Shown here piece after piece: positions 44,515 to 53,580 of a stretch of 64,000 bases of DNA. The DNA lies in NCBI GenBank assembly GCA_025602905.1, contig JAHLKI010000001.1:868001-932000 (forward strand). The letters are read 5' to 3'. The translations under genes were made by a program, and so were the position numbers. Origin of the DNA: Phlyctochytrium arcticum. Taxonomy: Eukaryota; Chytridiomycota; Chytridiomycetes; Chytridiales; Chytridiaceae. Numbering within the stretch: position 1 is the first letter of the stretch; each line of letters begins with the position of its first letter. The notes beneath the pieces are model-generated. The model did not search any database. It was not told the DNA's origin and worked only from the letters and a program-made list of their open reading frames with translations.

Positions 44515-46631
44515 TCAAGCCGCAGCAACAGCAACCCCCGTCCGATTCGGCACCGGATCATAAATCCGCCAATCCTCCGCTATCCGCCTAAACCCTCGTA
44601 CAAGCATAGCCTGCCTCGCCAAATTCCTGACCATCATATCCAACGGATCCCCCGGCTGCGGCGCGCCCTCTCTCCACACAAAATGTTTGCGGACCAGTAA
44701 CATATTTCGTTGCATCTGCTCCACGCGCTCTTGCGGGATTTTGGCTAATTCATCCATGAAGTTGTATCCTGGAGTCATGATCTGCTTGACTGAGATGAAT
44801 ACCATGAATGATTTGTAGTCTATTAGGTCTTCGTAGGGTAGCATGCAGTAATCGCAGATCATCACCTGAAACCAAAAGTGTTAGACCCTCATCGTCCAGT
44901 AACAATGTGACACGCCGGCCGTCACTAAAGCATTACAAAACTTACCGGAATGCAACCTCGAAGAATTAAGGAAAATGTCCGCCGAGATGTCTTGATGTCT
45001 CCTCCTGTCGTCGGTCCGAACGTGGCAGTCTCCAAAATCTCACCCATGGCCGTCATGAGGGTCTCGGGGGGATAGTCTGCAAAATGATCTTGATTGTAAA
45101 AAACTGTGTCGTGATGTCGGCTATCTCTATCCAGCATCTGATCCCGAATCTTCTCCCGAACGCTAATAATCATATCCTTTAGTGAAATGTTTTTCAATGG
45201 GTTTGTTCGTTTGTGTGAACTTACAACATCATTTGATTGGGTCGAACTGAGCCGTAGAAAACAGCCAGTTTATCCCGCTTGCCCATGTGGGCCTTGAATC
45301 GCTCATCCGATATGGCATTGACAATGTCTGGGTATCTAAAAAATGTGATGAAGTCACCAGCAATATTGGATGTAAATGTACTTACGGGATAACCACACTC
45401 AAGACTTCACGGAAATATATGAGGGGTTCGGCGAGCAACAACGAGTCTGTTCCGCGGAGGTTGGTGGGAACACTCCAAATCTCTGGTGTAATGTAATTGA
45501 TGTTGGGCATGTGATTGCGTGGCATGGCCAGGTTGCCTTCACCCTATAAAATATCCGTTTAGATATAGAAAAAACAGCATGAACAGAAAATGTCGGTCAT
45601 TACCAAGGCCCAATGATCATATCCATTCATGATCAAGGCTTCGGGTTGCTTTAGAACCCAATCAAACACTGAATAAACAGTTTTCAGAACCATTTTACAT
45701 GTTTAACGACGACAGGAAACTCACCCTGGTTCGGATGATGTTGGTGCCCAAAGAGTGTTGATGAAATACCCTGTTGCAATATTGGAGTCAGCACTATTGA
45801 ATCATATAGTTTCTGAATTTTGTAGAGCACACATACCAGGGACGGCACAATAAAGATATCGGCTTGAGAGCGATTTGTGGTGTGACATGGATGTAATTTC
45901 AGGTATCGCCAGATGTAGATTTCCGCGGAATGATGCGATTCGCTGTCGTTCGTTGTTGGAAAGTTAGCTGATTGATGATCCGTCCCGAGATACATTTCAC
46001 GTCGTCATAAATGACTTTTGCTAGGCCCCCCGACCGCTGCTCCCGCTCGCCAATTTCCCTTTGGGAAATCGTCTCTCTCGCGCGGGGCCCTCTTCTGCCC
46101 CTACGGGGCTCGTCGGGATTCCTCCCCCTCCGCTTCGCTCGGGGTCGTCATAAATGACTTTGCTAGACCCCGAAATGCCTCGCTTTCGCTCGGCGTCCTG
46201 CTCGCTGTCGCTCGCACTCGATTTTGCTTTGCAAAATCTTGGCGCCCATCCATTTTTCCTTCGGAAAAATGTCTGGGCCACCGGGCTCGTCGGGATGGGA
46301 AAAGCAAATTGTCTTACCCATTCATGTTATCAAACGACGGTGTGTATCGACTGAAAAACGACGAATAGAATTCTTCGGGTACATCATACACATGAAATCG
46401 AAAGGGTTTTCGGTATCCCTGGACATGATGAGCGTCATTGTCACTCCAGCAGCTGAATGTCGTGAATGGAATCGGAGTGGGTGGGAAGCGGGCCAGCTGG
46501 TGCTCGATGCGTTCATGGATCCCGTCTCTGAAGGCGGCCAAGTAGTTGACGGTGAGAAAGGCGACCAAGACTAGGGAGAGGGCGATGGCTAGCTTGGTTT
46601 TAGTAGCGTGGGAAAGGATTGACCGCCACAT
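44515..46631 (-). CDS. exostosin-like (GT47) glycosyltransferase, copy B, with enlarged intron 1
   Basis: Same eight-exon structure as copy A. Exon 1 is 46631-46318, exon 2 starts at 45942, and the last exon ends at 44515; about 455 residues. The membrane anchor differs slightly (LAIALSLVLVAFLTVNYLAAF), the core GT47 exons are near-identical, and the last ~15 residues diverge (EDWRIYDPVPNRTGVAVAAA). Intron 1 is 375 nt instead of 65 nt because a tandem hairpin repeat lies within it; the splice signals (GTAAGA, GACAG) remain. Whether the long, structured intron is spliced efficiently is unknown. Confidence 0.88.
46001..46297. repeat. hairpin-rich repeat, tandem dimer inside intron 1 of exostosin B
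   Basis: Two units (46001-46120 and 46144-46297) each start with GTCGTCATAAATGACTT and end with GGGCTCGTCGGGAT. Inside are hairpins with three-base loops: ATTTCCC-TTT-GGGAAAT (46053-46069), GCCCC-TAC-GGGGC (46097-46109), GATTTTGC-TTT-GCAAAATC (46220-46238), and CATTTTTCC-TTC-GGAAAAATG (46250-46271). Copy A of the gene lacks the insert. Related copy at 48862-49035. Confidence 0.8.
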
Positions 46632-46690
46632 TGCTGTTTTCGGTACCCGCTATCCGCTAGGGAATAGGAGCGGAGCGACCAAGAAAGTTA

Positions 46691-46716
46691 ACGCGTCTGG
46701 ACCTCTGGAAACGCGT
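46691..46716. promoter_or_regulatory. paired ACGCGT elements upstream of exostosin gene B
   Basis: ACGCGT at 46691-46696 and 46711-46716, 60-85 bp upstream of the start at 46631, followed by CGCGTCGGGCG. Homologous to the promoter of copy A. Confidence 0.6.
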
Positions 46717-46760
46717 TGCGCGTCGGGCGAACCCCGGGCGCGAGGACATGTGGCTTGGCG

Positions 46761-47552
46761 GGCTGGCGTTGGCAAAGTCCGGAAGTCAATCAACATTGGT
46801 TGACTCCAGGTTGAGAAGGTTGAGCTTGTTGCAAATTTGCGAGTGATGTTTTTGATGCAACCTTACGACCCCGCTTCGAGAGAAAGTCCTAAAAAGGATC
46901 TGGCCACAGCTACAGCTAGCTGATTTCAACATACGGAACGACCTGCTCAACGAAACGACGTTGCTCAACTTGATTCAGATTGTTCCAGGAGTGAGTTGGA
47001 TGCGTACAAACATGTCTGGGCCCCCGCGAGGCAAACACACACACACACAAGATGAGAGTGAGCATCATGTCTTATACCCAGAGTTTGCTTGACTTGCGCG
47101 CGCGCATGAATCATCGATCGTAGTACTCGTAGTACGATACCAAAGTTTAACAAAGCGCGCATCTTCTCGAGTCGAGTGAGACACTGTGGTTCCGTCCAGT
47201 TTTCTGCCCTGGTGACCTGGCAGTGAGGCTGGCAGCTCTTGGAAGGATACCGGGTCATGATAGAGCCCAACGCTCATTGTAAGAAGGTTAATGTAATAAA
47301 AAAACAAGCGTATATGCCTATAAATGAATGAATGCCCAGCCGAATGTCCGGAGCGAGCGAGCCGCGAAAAGGCAAAGGAAAAGCGCCTTGACTTGACCCA
47401 AGGAAACACGGCGCAAGGCCTTTGTGCCGCCTGGTCTGTGGTTTCCATTGCTACGTCACCGTCCTTCCCCTACGTCATTGGCTTTGACGTGAGGCGTGAG
47501 TGGCACAGCCATGCAACGTGAAATGCGTTTGGAGGGCGGAAGAGACAGTGTT
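46761..47552. other. intergenic, nothing recognised
   Basis: Contains a short (CA)n tract near 47036-47050 and no recognisable gene. A 127-codon minus-strand frame at 47065-47448 has no family resemblance. Confidence 0.5.
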
Positions 47553-47563
47553 TTATATATAAA
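47553..47563 (+). promoter_or_regulatory. TATA box of the four-TM protein gene
   Basis: TATATATAAA about 135 bp before the ATG at 47697. Confidence 0.55.
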
Positions 47564-47613
47564 GAGCGGCCCTGCCTTGCCTTGAGCAGACCCCCGAGAA
47601 CAACTGGAACTGA

Positions 47614-47628
47614 AGCACACGCACACGC

Positions 47629-47667
<39 letters not shown>

Positions 47668-47668
47668 G
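47614..47668. repeat. (CA)n / (GCACAC)n microsatellite in the 5' leader
   Basis: GCACAC units pass into a pure CA run and end 28 bp before the start codon at 47697. Being between the TATA box and the ATG, it is probably transcribed. Confidence 0.9.
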
Positions 47669-47696
47669 CAACACGCAACGCAACGCAACAACCACC

Positions 47697-48635
47697 ATGG
47701 GCCCCAGTCACCGCACAAACCCGGACGGAACAGTCTTAAAGAAACGGCCGTCGCGCACGCAAAAGGCTCTCGCCGCCCTCCTGGCGCTGCTGACCATGGC
47801 ATCCCTCGCCCTCTCCATCACCGCCACCCTCTCCAGCCGCTGGTACCAACAGGACGTGGCCCTCGGCGTCCAGGGCGCTTCCACCTTTGCCCAAACTCTC
47901 TCGCTCCGCATCGGCACCCGCGGCGGCTGGTGTGTCCTGGGCCTCCCCGCCAACATCCAGCCCGCAGAAGTCGCTCCCGGTGCACAGGACGACTGCCGAC
48001 GCGTCGACATTTGCTCCATTGCCAACGACGCCGCATGCACCGCCGTCAAAGCTGCCCGGGGACTCATGATTGCCAATGATGCTTCCATTGGCCTCACTCT
48101 TTTACTCATCCTCCTCCTGTTCCGATTCCGCGGCATCTGTCTTTACTTGCTAGCACTCTTCTTTGCCCTCGTCTCGGTAGTCATTTCCGTCGCAGTCATT
48201 GTCTACTTTCGCGTCATCCCAGGCATCCTCGAACCCCGCATCCCCGACCTCGTCAATCGCATTGCCGGTGATGCCGCCCGCGCCCTCCAAGTCTCCCCCG
48301 GCCGTGACACGTACTTTTACCCGTACAACCTCCTGCTCGCCGTCCTCGCCATGATGGCCCTGACTTTTCTGGTCCTCTTTGGCATGATGCTCGCCCGTTG
48401 CTGCTGTGGCGGCGCGGGTCGTCGTCGTCGCTCCCGCAAACATTCTGCTGATCCCTATGCCACTTCTGTCCCTACTACTACAACTACAACTACTGCGGCC
48501 GCCATCGACCCCGTCACCGGCCGCCCTTACCGCACTAATCGCTCTTGGAACCCCTTTGCTAACCGCAGATCCCGTCGCACCCCCTCCCAACAACCCATGA
48601 CCTACCCCAACAACCACTCTGAACTCCGTGTCTAA
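47697..48635 (+). CDS. four-TM membrane protein, claudin/SUR7-like layout, family not certain
   Basis: Single exon, 312 residues. Membrane spans at about 23-44, 124-142, 147-171 and 210-232. The first loop (45-123) is large and presumably extracellular, with four Cys and a GGWCVLGL motif, reminiscent of the W...C...C loop of the claudin/SUR7/PalI superfamily. The C-terminus is cytosolic: CCC after TM4 (possible palmitoylation), an RRRRSRKH basic stretch and a Thr-run. The ATG is in a good context (ACCACCATGG). C is strongly preferred at third codon positions, more than in neighbouring genes, which suggests high expression. Fungal SUR7-type proteins organise plasma-membrane domains; assignment here is tentative. 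Confidence 0.75.
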   Translation: MGPSHRTNPDGTVLKKRPSRTQKALAALLALLTMASLALSITATLSSRWYQQDVALGVQGASTFAQTLSLRIGTRGGWCVLGLPANIQPAEVAPGAQDDCRRVDICSIANDAACTAVKAARGLMIANDASIGLTLLLILLLFRFRGICLYLLALFFALVSVVISVAVIVYFRVIPGILEPRIPDLVNRIAGDAARALQVSPGRDTYFYPYNLLLAVLAMMALTFLVLFGMMLARCCCGGAGRRRRSRKHSADPYATSVPTTTTTTTAAAIDPVTGRPYRTNRSWNPFANRRSRRTPSQQPMTYPNNHSELRV

Positions 48636-48861
48636 GTCTTCTTCTATGATCTCCAAGGCGTAATATTCATATTCCCTGCACACACACATTGTTAGTTTTC
48701 ATTTGTAGATATCCTTTCTTTTACATTGTGTTTATAGTCAATCATTCTTTTTCGTACCCAAACCTATTTACCGGCGTATATATACATATGTCCTTTGAAC
48801 TCTCTCTCACACATACTTTTGTAACTACAACAAAATCATGCGTTTTTTTTTGGAAAATCTC

Positions 48862-49035
48862 ATTTATGACGACCCCGCGCGAGCGAGGTCTTGGCCCATC
48901 CATTTTTCCGGAGGAAAAATGGATGGGCGCTGACGATTTTGCAAAGCAAAATCAAATGCGAGCGGCAGCGAGGAGGGCGCCGAGCGAAGCGAGGCAATTC
49001 TTGCGAGCGGTAGCGAGGAGGGAAAACAGGATACG
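48862..49035. repeat. hairpin-rich repeat, second copy (opposite orientation)
   Basis: Starts TCATTTATGACGACC and contains a perfect 15-bp stem with a three-base loop (48895-48927) and an 8-bp stem GATTTTGC-AAA-GCAAAATC (48935-48953), then GCGAGCGGCAGCGAGG repeats. Same family as 46001-46297. Confidence 0.8.
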
Positions 49036-49278
49036 AGACAAAGCTATACGGGGTTCACATGTGGTGCAACAATACGACGATGCGTTGTACTAACAGACTC
49101 GATTGGTTTGATGGGTGGATGAGGGAAGGGGATGAGATGAGGTGTATAGAGGATGGATGTGATGTGAAAAAAAACTACATAACTACAGCCTAAACTTGCC
49201 GAAAAAAAGGGGGGTATGCAAAAAGAAAAAAGTAATAATAAGAATCAGAGTGTATCTACAATATGTGTGTTTTTTTCT
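49036..49278. other. 3' flank between convergent genes
   Basis: A/T- and purine-rich sequence with no gene, likely the terminator region of the minus-strand methyltransferase gene. Confidence 0.5.
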
Positions 49279-50547
49279 TCAAAGCGCCCGTTCATGAAGC
49301 AAAATGATTTCAGTCGCAAATTGTCCATGTCGATTTCTACAAGGAGAGAAAAAAAAATGCCGTGATGATAAGTCTTCAAGTTTTTGTGAGCAAAAAACAG
49401 AAAACAAATAGCATTTACCGTTCTTGGAAGGCAATACGGTAGCCGAGTTGATCAAACAATTTAAACATTCTCGCCATCGGGATAGCCCACGTCTGGTCCC
49501 ATCCTTCAAACAACGAGGGAGCCAGCTCCCACGGTTTGGGGACATTGTCCATGGGCATACCCCCATGAAACTCGACCAGGATTTGCATCGGGCGGGACTC
49601 GACCGGTTCCTTCAACAAATCAATAAAGAAGGCCCACTCATAACTTGTCAAAAAATTAATCATTTGCCCAACGTTTCAAAAAAAAAAAGAATGGGTGTTG
49701 ACTTACTTTTCAATATCCATTTTGAGTAACGAGACGGTATCCACCCCCAACTCCTTTTTAATGGTCGATAACCGCTTATACTGCCACCCCTTCTGGTTCA
49801 CCTCTTCCTTGCCCGCAATACACAGTTTATGGTAGGTAGTCGACGGATCGGACCATGTTCCCGTACAGTCAAATGTGTGAATGGCACAACTGGGGAATAA
49901 CCGGTGCATTTCTTGCTCGAAATCGAATTGGTTGTTGGACCCAAGTGAGAAAATGACGCATTTGTTGTCTTGCCCGAAATTCATCTTGTCCGTACTATAT
50001 TTAAAAAGTAAATTTTAGTGCCAACCCACCCCACATAAAAAAAAGCGATATAAACTCTTACCATATCCATTTCCCCGTATCGGTCACTTTCGACGGCCCC
50101 CCAATCCGCAACAAATCCATCGAGTTGCATTCATACGTCGGTTTAAACAAATCAAAGATTTTCCAGTTGGCCAGGTAGGCATGAGCTCCCGATCCGACAT
50201 ATCGGTGCAGTTTTTCGGTGGGGAGGGATAGGATAGTGTCCATGAGGCGTACTTGGTTTTTACTATAAAAGCCCCGTCATTTATCATATGGGAACAAAAT
50301 AGAATGAATTTTTGGCTTACTGGTGGATATCACTAATACATTTCTCGACATCGTACATGACTCTATTCCCCGTCGTTTCCAGTAGACATTTCAAGTGGGC
50401 GTCTGTCGTCAACTCTTCTGTTCGGGCTGGTCGAGTACTAGCCAGTTTTTGTAATAGTTGGGCGTTTTGGGAGAGGTAAGCAAAGACGGTGAAGAGGGTT
50501 AGGAGGGAGACTGTCACTAGCACGGTCTTGCTGTTTGGTCGGATCAT
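49279..50547 (-). CDS. METTL24/FkbM-like methyltransferase, type II membrane protein
   Basis: Five exons on the minus strand: 50547-50321, 50262-50062, 49994-49707, 49643-49419, 49336-49279; 332 residues. The N-terminal membrane span (TVLVTVSLLTLFTVFAYLS, residues ~8-26) anchors a luminal domain. SAM-binding landmarks: CVIFSLGSNNQFDFEQEM (motif I region), CAIHTFDCTGTW, KRLSTIKKELGVDTVSLLKMDIENYEW (typical of FkbM/METTL24 enzymes), ILVEFHGGMP, and a C-terminal YRIAFQERNRHGQFATEIILLHE. Family members methylate sugars or are uncharacterised Golgi proteins. Methylation of the glycan made by the neighbouring locus is possible, but the gene lacks the ACGCGT element and has a TATA-like TATATATATAA run (about 50630-50640) instead. 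Confidence 0.82.
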
Positions 50548-51877
50548 TTTTTGAGGAAACGTCAGATGGAGTGGATGCGGTTCAATGCCTGGTAATAAAG
50601 GACCGAACCACAGAGAGGGCGGGTATCTGTTATATATATATGATGTCTCCCGAGGTTGTTCAAGCAGGCTAGGTTGACCGTAATAAACTTCTCTCTCTTT
50701 TCCGTGATTCTGAAAAAAGTACAAATGGTGACAGCCAAAAATGTTTTTTGTTGACGTTTTGGCGCAAGGAGAAGAGAGCCAGACCGGCGGCTCAGCTTCG
50801 AGCCGCAAGTCCGAACGACCGGACTAAAACTCCGACAAACTTTTCTGGTCGTCACAGGTCGTGGGTCAATTATTTGTTCATAGGAAAACAATGGCGAAAA
50901 AGGAGGCGAAACCAAAAACCGACCGAGGCAAAAAGGCATTACCTGCAGATTATTGTTTACAAGACCAAAAGAAAAGTTTCAATCTCGAATCTTTGCAAGA
51001 TTGGCCAACTCACCGGGTTCCTTCAGCAAAGCAGCAAAAAGTGACTCTCATCATCATCAAACCCTCTCAATCTTGGCTGTCGAGGGACCCCATCACCTCC
51101 GAAACGAATGTTTCTGCAGTTTTTTCGCAAGGAGGATCCGTTCAATGATGCATACAATTCCGAACACTCGTACTCGACCAATCCTATCCCTTACAAGTTG
51201 TGAATTCCACCTGCCCCACCCCCATATCTACACACTCACAGTGTCTGTTTTTTTCCTCTCCGCACCGGCTGCACCTGTCGAGCATATATGAATGGCTCTG
51301 AACTCCTCAACCGCCATATTGGATTTCTGGAAAGAAACTTTGCGTGCATCGGCCAAGAAGAAAAAATCTTTGCTCGAAAAATGACCTTTTTGGAAATTCC
51401 GATTGGGTAGTTTCGAGCATGACACCAAAAAACGATTTTTCTTTTTTACTGATTGACATTTTTTCAACAAACGAGGTTGGTGGACACCCTTGGTATTTTT
51501 TCCTATTGACCTAGTATTTATAGCCAGTGATTGTGTGCCAAACACCAGGGAACGTGTGCGGTACATTTGCTTGGTTATTGTCGCAAGAGGTTCCTCTGGA
51601 CTATTTTCGTGAGTTGTTTGAACTGGGAGCAAAACGCTCGAACAATGTCATGTCTATTTTTGATACACATTTAACTTTAACCTTTTTCTCACAATCTTAA
51701 AACCAAGGTAGAATTTAGGCTTTTGGCTGTGCCGGGATGCTCCGATATTGAGCCGCACAGTGTGGCGCCCCAAAGTAAGTAAATTGCATTTCAAGCGAGA
51801 GAAAATTTCACATAAATAGCGTTCACGTCAGTCGGAACTTTTGTCTTTGGAAAGAGAGCCATCCTGTTTTTGCAAAA
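50548..51877. other. intergenic, no secure gene
   Basis: A lysine-rich frame starting with an ATG at 50891 (MAKKEAKPKTDRGKKALPADYC...) runs to 51148 without a recognisable domain. It could be a small unspliced gene but nothing else supports it. Confidence 0.4.
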
Positions 51878-52721
51878 ATGATGCAAACGCCAATGCCAAA
51901 GAATGGGGGTGTTGTTCAGCAACAGATCAATCTGACCGACAATTCGTTCAGTATGGACGACAATTCGACCAATATCTCCATCGTCCAAGAAAAGGAAAGC
52001 GTCGGAGTGGCAGTAAGTCTCTCTATTCCCCTTTTTGCAAACCTTTTACCCCACATTTCTCATTTACTTTTTTGTGTTTCAGGCTGCCCTTTTTGGAGCT
52101 GTTGCATTGGTAGGCGTCGCGACAGGATCAGCCATAGCTGCCGCCTCCGCCATCATGAATTTACAATCCAGCAAGGAAAAAAACGCCGCAAGGGAGCTTG
52201 CCAATAAAGCGTTGGAGGACACCTGGTTGGCCGAAGCTCGCGATCGAGAACCCGCACCCGAGGGATTCGTGTCTTGGGTTCTCACGTCAAAAGGGCATAT
52301 CCCCCCCGGTGCCTTTGTTGCAGGGAGAGACATTGACGGATCTCTCATGTACGTTGCACGGGCCATGCACCAAGGAAGTCTCATTCCAGGCCGTACATCC
52401 CCGGCCTTCCACGACGGCTGCCGGATCCCCTGGAACGGCAAAGAAATCTTTAAACAAACCTACGAAATCCTCATTGCTCCTGCCCAATACTTGCAGTGGG
52501 TCGAGTGTAGTAGTGGCAAATGGGTCGTACCCGCGGGCATTGAGCCGTTAGATGTCGGATATGAGGCGGATGGCATGCCGCTTTATGCCGGGCAGGTCGC
52601 GCATGAGTATAATAGCCTGCAATTGGGGAAATGTGGGGGACACCTTTCCGGATGCTTGATTGCGTTTTCGAAAGAGCGGTGCTTTAGGAACTTCAAGTTT
52701 TTGGCGTACCGCTATTGGTAG
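51878..52721 (+). CDS. DM9-repeat protein with hydrophobic Gly/Ala segment
   Basis: Exons 51878-52012 and 52083-52721; 257 residues. Residues 1-45 are polar (Gln/Asn-rich); 46-70 are Ala/Gly-rich and hydrophobic (AALFGAVALVGVATGSAIAAASAIM), a possible membrane span or glycine zipper. Then two DM9 repeats: GHIPPGAFVAGRDIDGSLMYVARAMHQGSLIPGRTSP...FKQTYEILIAP and WVVPAGIEPLDVGYEADGMPLYAGQVAHEYNSLQLGKCGGHLSGCLIAF. DM9 domains bind mannose-type sugars in some invertebrate lectins, so a carbohydrate-binding role is plausible beside glycan genes. Fungal functions are unknown to me. Confidence 0.85.
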
Positions 52722-53580
52722 TTGTCATCATACATCTCTCTGTCACTCTCTCATATTGTTTTTTGCCTATTATATTTTCTTGTGTATTTTTTTTCCTACT
52801 TACGTCAAATCAATGTCTTAACATCATACATGCATCGTTTGGGACATGCAATCAGAAATGTACTCAAGTATACGTTGCTGGGGTTTGATGAGGGGCCTTT
52901 GTACTTGATTGATGTACGACAAAAATCAACATAGATTGGGATTCTTCCTGGGAATGAGCACTAGATTTTTAGCCTTTTTGCTTGGAATTGAGTGAGCTGC
53001 TGCACCCTCAATGTCGGAGGAATGTTTTTTTTTCGTTTTTTTGGGTTGCTTTTTCCGCTTGGTCAAATAGATTGGTTTTATCAGAAATTTGTTCCCGTCG
53101 CTGATTTTGCCTTGCATCTTTTTCTGAAATCGTGGTCTTTTGGCGAGCTGGCCATGGATGACAAGACACCCGGTATGATTAGATGTGTCAAGAATGTCGG
53201 TGGTTGGTTGGAGGCCTCTGCCAGAGACAAAGCATCGATCGTGGGCGGCAGGGACGGGCGTTCGCTGTGTGTCAAGGAGGTAAGTTCTAAAGGTAATAAT
53301 AGTTCGGTTTGCGCATTCCGCTGGCAATGATCATCTACTTCTGGACCTGGGCGCTTCAAATCTGCTCAAATCTGCTATTGTTCCTCCTTGAGATCCTGTG
53401 ATCGAACGAACATTTGGCATCCATCATAGGATGAGACGAGCCCGTTGTCTGAAAACTGCTCAGAGAGGACAATTTCCTTCCCAATAAGATGACGATTTTT
53501 ACGTAGTTCGTTTTCGATGCTGAAATTGATCCGAACGCCATCACAAAATCCTGCACATAACTGCAATCACCCAATAGAGC
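52722..53580. other. intergenic, no secure gene
   Basis: Short frames on both strands (for example minus-strand 53375-53566) without family resemblance. Confidence 0.5.

Larger units (their letters stand above)
39211..46760. repeat. right arm of the 7-kb inverted duplication
   Basis: Reverse complement of 28480-35712. It is about 300 bp longer because intron 1 of exostosin B contains a hairpin-repeat insertion (46001-46297). See the left-arm entry for the symmetry. Confidence 0.92.

Noticed and set aside
44261..44518. extended N-terminus for SDR-TIM copy B
   Set aside because: The open frame runs into promoter sequence holding the ACGCGT pair, and copy A has a start at the equivalent of 44260.
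48150..48689. 179-codon minus-strand frame rich in Gly/Asp/Val
   Set aside because: Antisense shadow of the strongly C-ending codons of the four-TM gene.
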